Assembly: GCA_001510575.1 (NCBI GenBank)
Contig: LNGK01000003.1
Span: 1,541,755-1,605,754, forward strand
Direction: 5' to 3'
DNA from: Knoxdaviesia capensis
Taxonomy: Eukaryota > Ascomycota > Sordariomycetes > Microascales > Gondwanamycetaceae
DNA: 64,000 bases
Part shown: piece after piece, positions 58,401 to 64,000 of the stretch
Numbering within the stretch: position 1 is the first letter of the stretch
How the letters are laid out: every line of letters begins with the position of its first letter
Position numbers and translations under genes: made by a program
The notes under the pieces: model-generated
The model's input: the letters and a program-made list of their open reading frames with translations, nothing else
What the model was told of the DNA's origin: nothing
Database searches by the model: none

Positions 58401-59029
58401 TTGCGTTGATGTCGCTATCGCCCAATTGATTCTTCACGCTTTCCAACCACGTACTGCCAGTTCAGCCAGTGAACCACCACGGATATCTTTGATTGATTGG
58501 TCTTCCACCATTCCCTTGAATTCCTTCATCTACTCGCCTCGGCGCGCTGCATCTGTAGGTTGCAGAAAACATATGTCCATCTGGCATATTGATTGAATCA
58601 ATCACTTCGGAACAACGACTACGAGGTTCAAGACAGTATTTCCTTCCACAACGACAGAAGTGGCTGACTGCTGATAATACATGAGGCTCTTACGCTCAGT
58701 CTTTTTATTTTCTACCGACGGCTCTGTCCGACGTCCCCGAACCGGCCAAACTTCCTATTTCTCTTACTGTTCTCGACTTTCCTCCACATTCCACACTTGC
58801 CCCAACTAGATTGCCTCGAATCCAGCCGCCGCCATTGAAATCTGCTTTGTAAACTTGTCCTACGGGAACCCTCGTCGATCCATACTTTCCACAAGCACAG
58901 AAGCTTTTCTTAATTTCTATTTCTCTTCACATACACTTCTCGGTTGTCTCAAACAGCCTTTCCGATATATGAAATCTTCTTTTTAGATTCGCGCGCCTGG
59001 AGTCAGCCGTGATTCCACCAGAAAGAACC
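55414..59029. other. 3.6-kb region upstream of the Srk1-type kinase
   Basis: No coding region recognised. A triple telomere-like string lies at 55728-55742. From about 57.9 kb the plus strand becomes C/T-rich and continues so to the kinase start, consistent with a long leader of up to 1 kb, as is common for fungal signalling genes. Short frames at 56.0-57.2 kb match nothing. Confidence 0.5.
55728..55742 (+). promoter_or_regulatory. Telobox run (TTAGGGTTAGGGTTA)
   Basis: Two and a half exact telomere hexamers, about 315 bases beyond the 5' end of the protease relic and 3.3 kb before the kinase start. It could be an old promoter element of the relic gene. Confidence 0.35.
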
Positions 59030-61598
59030 ATGTCGACTGTTCAACAATTGAAAAACTTCCTTAGACACGGTATGTACTTGCCTCCCACGTTAAGCTTGCC
59101 CCATATCAGACTCTGGCTTCAATTCATGATGCGACACCAAGATGTATCTGAAATTATATCGATAGTCTTGTGTTTGATAATATATGTTTCTGGGATTCGC
59201 TTTTATCATATATGCTTCTATTCCTGGACCTCGTTTTCCCCCCTCGTATTTTTGTCTGTTTTTCATGACTTGAAGCGTCCCCCACAGCTGACCAGAAATT
59301 CGTCTCTGCCCCGCAGGCAAGCAAGCTCGTACCGCCGACGATGCCGCGAAACGGCAATCCGGCCGTCAGACCCAGCCCCAGCAACCACAACAAGAGGCTG
59401 ATTACAACGCCGCCGACACTAGCAGACAATTCCAACCCGCCGCTGGTGGCGCTCAGGTCCCCAGTGCCCAACAAAGCTCCGTGAGCCTCGCTATCAACGA
59501 GGCTTCTATCGCCCAGATTGTCGCCGAAGAGAATGAAGTCAAGAGCAAGTTCCCCCGCTATCCTGGCCTGGAGCGATGGGAGCTGCTTGAAAAGATGGGC
59601 GATGGCGCCTTCAGCAATGTGTACCGCGCCCGTGATCGCCAGGGCCAATATGAGCAAGTCGCTATCAAAGTTGTTCGTCGTTCTGAAATGAGCAGCTCAC
59701 AGGTTGGTTCCTTGTTCCCTTTGCTATGAACTTGTTTTTCATTTTTTGCTATATCTTTCAAATGGACTCCCCTTCCAATGCTCTCGTCACATCTTATGGT
59801 GCTGTCGGGGCGGTCTATTGGGTAGCAGAATACCTACAATTTTTGGTTTTTTCCTTACTGTTGTATCTGTTACCAACTCCGGCTCTTTAATCATAGGGAA
59901 ACCAGCATCTACACCCGGACTTCAAAAAGGTTCCCAGAGCCGCAGAGGTGGGATATTCCCTAATTTCTTTTGTTTTCTGCCGTTTTTTTCTCTCCCCCAA
60001 TATCGCCATGACCGCTCCAGTACCCTCGACAATCGAGGCCACCATACTAAAGAGATGACCTGGCACGAGTTGGCTGTTGTCAATAAGAATTGGCACTTCT
60101 ATAAACTCGTTTAACTTGACCACCTGCTAGTCTGGCGTATAGTACGACTAGAAGGATGTCTGGCAAGGCCCGGACTCATGCACAGCTTGAGCTCTACTAA
60201 CGCAGTTATAATACGCCTGCTTTATCTAGCGAGCAAACATTCTCAAGGAGGTTACGATAATGCGGCAGCTTGACCACCCCAATATCATTAAGCTGGTGGA
60301 TTTCTCCGAGTCGAAACAATTCTACTACATCGTGCTCGAGCTCGCTCCCGGTGGTGAGCTGTTCCACCAGATCGTGCGGTTGACCTATTTCAGTGAGGAC
60401 CTTGCAAGACACGTTATCACCCAGGTGGCAGAGGCCTTGCTGTATCTCCACGAGGAATGCGGTGTTGTTCACAGGTAAGAGCTTCGAAAAGCGCGGTTAT
60501 GCTATATTTATGGCTGTGGAAATTGACCCTGAACTTGTGTCTGTTTACAGAGATATCAAACCGGAGAATATCCTGTTTGTTCCCACCCCCTTTGTCCCAT
60601 CGAAGAAGCAGCGACCGAGACAGCCTGGCGATGAAGATAAGGCCGACGAGGGCGAGTTTATCCGGGGAGTTGGCGCTGGCGGTATCGGCCAGATCAAGAT
60701 TGCGGATTTTGGTCTGTCAAAGGTCATCTGGGATACCGAAACCATGACTCCCTGCGGAACCGTGGGATATACTGCACCTGAAATTGTCAAGGATGAAGTG
60801 TACTCCAAGGCTGTGGATATGTGGGCCTTGGGCTGTGTCCTGTACACTCTTCTCTGCGGATTCCCGCCTTTCTATGACGAAAGCATCGAGATCCTCACAG
60901 ATAAGGTGGCGAGGGGCAAGTACACATTCTTGTCGCCCTGGTGGGACGATATTTCCGTACAGGCCAAGGACCTTATCACGCACTTGTTGAATGTCGACCC
61001 CCACAAGCGCTACACCATCCGCGAGTTCCTCCAGCATCCGTGGATCCAGGCGGTTGGCCCGACCCCTTACGATGAGAAGCAGCCGGTGCAGCCGCTTCGG
61101 GCATTCAACGCCTCCAAGATCGTCGATGGCGGCAACAGGTACGACTTCCGTTCTCCGGCTGCGGTTAACCTCCGTGAAGTGTTCGATGTCACCTACGCCG
61201 TGCACCGGCAGGAGGAAGAGGCGATGATGCGCAAGACTTACGGCGTGCGGACGAACGCACCCGGCAAGAACCTGGGTGAGCTCAACGAAGAGGAGGAAGA
61301 GGATGGCCACCCGCAGACGAAGTCCACTGGAGCGGCTGGCCGGGACCTGGAGAGCAGCATGCGAAACGCGCAGATTGCCGATCAGCGGGAGGCCCGCAAG
61401 GCCCCGGTTGCTGCTGCTGCCCCGGTGCATGCTCGGGGCGAGCGAGGATATGGCCAGCACTCTGCCACGGTTGCTGCTGCGGCCCGGCAACACGCCCGCG
61501 ACCAGGTCCGGAAGGGACCTTTCGAGCTCAACCTCGACGGTGCCACCCTCTTGGGCAAACGCGGAAAGAAGAATCCAGCCATTCTTGGCGGAGTTTGA
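59030..61598 (+). CDS. srk1: Srk1/Rck2-type stress-activated Ser/Thr kinase
   Basis: Five exons: 59030-59069, 59317-59702, 59897-59947, 60230-60474 and 60551-61598. The product is 589 residues. This CaMK-like kinase acts downstream of the Hog1/Sty1 MAPK, linking stress to translation and cell-cycle control. The N-terminus MSTVQQLKNFLRHGKQAR is a family signature. The kinase domain has the Gly loop GDGAFSNV (108-115), Lys131, HRDIKPEN (240-247), DFG (293-295) and the activation end GTVGYTAPE. About 40 extra residues between HRD and DFG are typical of this family. The 51-nt exon 3 encodes HLHPDFKKVPRAAE, also a family feature, so its unusual GTTGGT donor upstream is credible. The tail ends in a conserved FELNLDGATLLGKRGKK block, probably for MAPK docking. 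The frame opens earlier at GTG (59009), but the ATG is preferred. Confidence 0.93.
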
Positions 61599-62465
61599 TT
61601 GCGTCGCACTCGCGGTTTACGTTGGTTGTCGACCCTTACTCTGCTAATTGTGATCTGACTCAATCCATCCTCTCTCCGTGTTTTCTCATTTCTGGAAGAG
61701 CTAGCCTCACTTGTTCTGTCTCCTGAGGAAATGGACATATTATTTCGAAAAGAATGTTCGGGGGCGTTTTATCTATCAACCGTCCTTCCGTGGAAAGACG
61801 CTCTCTTTTCATTCTTATTCCATTCTTTTGCGTTTTTGTTGTATGGGCCTTCGTTATACGCGTTTTGCGGGTTTGGCTTTTGTTCTTTTTCACTTTTCGA
61901 TAGGCTATGTTTTTGAAGCTTTTTTATTCTAAACTTTTTGAAGGGATTCGGCAGTTCAGGCAAGGTCTCCGAGGGTCGTCACTTGGATCCACGATATTAT
62001 TAAATAAGACAAAAAAATGAATCATATTTTGGTCGTGGCTGCATGATTCATTGGAATGAATTTACTGTGAAGATGAATGAGAGTAGAAGGGGTTCATAAA
62101 GGTGGGTGTGTTAAGTTTGACTCTATAGACATTGGTATACAAAAGGGTGCACAGCAAACAAGTAAAGCGAAACTTGGCAATTCGAAATGAAGGGTATTAG
62201 CAGAACAGACTAAGACGATTCGGAGATCGCGAGGAGGAGGCGACTCCGGATTTACCGAAGGTTGATGATGATACGTCCGCGAACGTTAACGATAGGGACA
62301 TTGACGAGCATTCAGGGGGTTGGATGTTGATATCCAGCATCTTGAATAGAAGTGTAGGAGAGACTTGAAAGGGAGTAGAGGGGGGCAATTTAAAGACAAG
62401 ATAGTAGTAATCCTGGCGGCAAAGAAGTGGAGAGGGTCGCCGAATGTAGAGCCACAGCTTCAAAC
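61599..62465. other. Convergent 3' region, kinase / YhhN gene
   Basis: 867 bases between two converging genes. T-rich on the plus strand at 61.7-61.95 kb and AT-rich at 61.98-62.2 kb, as expected of facing 3' UTRs. No gene recognised. Confidence 0.6.
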
Positions 62466-63191
62466 CTACTCTTCTAGCAGATTGCCGTGGCCAAGCAGGA
62501 TCAGGAACTGTGCAGAGTAGTACAGTATCCACACTGCAAATGGCATCCACGAACGATGGGCAGACTTCTCCGTGACGACAAACCGCTCCAGTGCGAGGAT
62601 GGTGTCCGACACTGCAAACAGCACAGATCCAACAGCCACACGGCCATCCTCCAGGGTCTGCGCCATGAGCACCATCGTCACGATAGCGAGCGTGTAGGTA
62701 GCGATCGGGCCGCGCAGCACCCGGGGCACGCGCGGCATCAGACGGCTCAGCAGCACCGGCACCGCCGCGGCGAGCACGAGGCCGGTGGCCACGCGCAGCG
62801 GATCGGCCATCGCACGCGCCGCCGCGGCGTCGAAATCGGCGGCCTGGCGGCGGAACAGCATGGCGTACATGAAGTGCGACGCCAGGAACGCGCCGAGGCC
62901 GAGCACGAAGGCGCCGTCGGCGGGCGACGCCGCCAGCACGGCATCGCCGACCGCGCCGAGCGCCAGCCCGCCGGCCAGCAGCCCGCGGCCGGAGCCGCCC
63001 CCCGTGACCACGGCGATGGACGACGAGGTCGCCGCGATGTAGGCGAGCAGGCCCGTCGCGGCCGTCTTGATCAGCGTGCGTGCCACGGACGGGCTCTGCG
63101 TGGTGATGAAGGTGTACGACATGGCGGCGGCGAGCGAGAGGCCGAGCAGCGCGGCGTCGACCGACGACGCGCGGGGTTCGGGGTCGGCCAT
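62466..63191 (-). CDS. YhhN/TMEM86 family membrane protein
   Basis: An intronless frame of 241 residues with about eight hydrophobic segments. The signature ALGAVGDAVLA lies at about 78-88. GSVLFAVSDTILALERFV and WILYYSAQFLILLGHG follow near the end. These are the conserved acidic and polar positions of the YhhN family. Animal TMEM86A/B members are lysoplasmalogenases that cut the vinyl-ether bond of lysoplasmalogens. Fungi generally lack plasmalogens, so the substrate here is open. The N-terminus is short and Ser/Ala-rich. The start ATG at 63191 lies in a GCCATGG context. Confidence 0.88.
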   Translation of the reverse strand: MADPEPRASSVDAALLGLSLAAAMSYTFITTQSPSVARTLIKTAATGLLAYIAATSSSIAVVTGGGSGRGLLAGGLALGAVGDAVLAASPADGAFVLGLGAFLASHFMYAMLFRRQAADFDAAAARAMADPLRVATGLVLAAAVPVLLSRLMPRVPRVLRGPIATYTLAIVTMVLMAQTLEDGRVAVGSVLFAVSDTILALERFVVTEKSAHRSWMPFAVWILYYSAQFLILLGHGNLLEE

Positions 63192-64000
63192 GGCGGGATG
63201 AGCCAGACGAACAAGAGAGAGGGGGAAGTGCGAGTGTTTGGTACGAAAGGGAAACGAGAGGTGAAGGAGAGTGGAAGATGGATCACGAGACCACCTCCTT
63301 GACGATGAGGAAGTTGGAAAAGTGTTTCTTTTGTGGGTTTGCCAATGGGGGCACGGATCAAGTCGTGAGATGCAAGCGAAATTTCGATATGAGCTGGGGG
63401 TTGGGGTTAAACCCTGCTATTTGTGGGCTATTCCGATGTAACCCTTAGAAGTGTGTCTATAGGGTTATGGGATGTTTCCTTTCAGATCTGGACTGTCCAT
63501 TGTTTCAGCCAAGTGTGTGTCTAAACTTGACCAGCATTGCAACCAGAACAGCTTAGTAGCTCACCGGACACAAGTTTACGCGGCAAGACAACGGACAGAG
63601 AGGGAGGCATTGCACATACATGTGAGACAGACTGTCACCTGCGGACTGCCGACACAAAAAGTGACAGTCAGGGCGATCGAGTCCTTCATAAGCGGGGACT
63701 GAAAGAAGGCAAGGAACGGAATAAAATCTGATTAAGGGGTATGCCTGTTTGCTCAGCTTGGGGATATGCACGACGCTAACATCTTTTTCCATCTTGCGCA
63801 CCTGTTGCACTTGAGTTGTGTGGTTCGTCGAAAGAAAGCCTTGCATTGCGACGACCTAGTCGGGGACACAGGGCGGTATTGGTAGTATGCGGTGAGTTTC
63901 GATATGATATGAGAGTTAGTTCCCAGGAATAAGGCAAACGAACCTATCCCCAGCGCCAGGCGAACACGGGCAGTCTCCTGAAAGGACTGCCTCCTCAGCC
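63192..64000. other. YhhN promoter side and window end
   Basis: Degenerate telomere-like units (GGGGTTAAACCC near 63405, AACCCTTAG near 63443, TAGGGTTATGGG near 63461) lie 210-280 bases upstream of the YhhN ATG. A minus-strand frame of 97 codons from 63846 starts with ATG and has a plausible N-terminus (MQGFLSTNHTTQVQQ) but no recognised family; it could be a first exon of a gene. Nothing else is seen. Confidence 0.45.

Overview
The window is nuclear DNA of a filamentous ascomycete (Pezizomycotina). Short phase-correct spliceosomal introns with GTATGT/GTAAGT donors and CTAAC-type branch points, GC-rich codon use, pyrimidine-rich leaders and the gene set (SLX4, XLF/Nej1, Srk1-type kinase, cytosolic beta-mannosidase, a decayed NACHT receptor) all point there. 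I cannot assign a class. Ten protein-coding genes and two broken genes are supported. Several open frames begin only at TTG or GTG, so I re-derived starts and exon joints by hand.

Layout. 0.1-9.2 kb is a compact housekeeping and DNA-repair block: a peroxisomal-type Nudix hydrolase (-), the endonuclease scaffold SLX4 (-), divergent ribosomal protein eS21 (+) and the end-joining factor XLF/Nej1 (+). Then follow 16.3 kb with no recognisable gene, rich in microsatellites, up to a forkhead transcription factor (-, 25.6-28.7 kb). Its upstream side is another 9.4 kb desert holding a 67-base sequencing gap. So the forkhead gene sits alone in about 29 kb, as developmental regulators often do. 38.1-44.4 kb is again compact: splicing factor cactin (-), an HSD17B10-like dehydrogenase (-) and a Rab4-type GTPase (+).

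45.4-55.4 kb is mixed: a NACHT/STAND receptor relic with many frame breaks (-), an intact GH2 beta-mannosidase (+) and a subtilisin-like protease relic (-). 59.0-63.2 kb holds a stress-responsive Srk1/Rck2-type kinase (+) and a YhhN/TMEM86 membrane protein (-).

The genes do not form one pathway. SLX4 and XLF are both double-strand-break factors but lie in separate transcription units. The most unusual signals are a telomere-like motif array with an exact 10-base period upstream of the dehydrogenase, a four-fold LG-[AKR]-I-[GS]-[AG] motif in the XLF tail, a Rab4 with Thr at the catalytic Gln position, cactin terminal exons of 33 and 18 nt, and the forkhead gene desert with a purine/pyrimidine strand switch and four copies of one splice-donor-like 10-mer. 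I did not find a convincing new multi-gene system.
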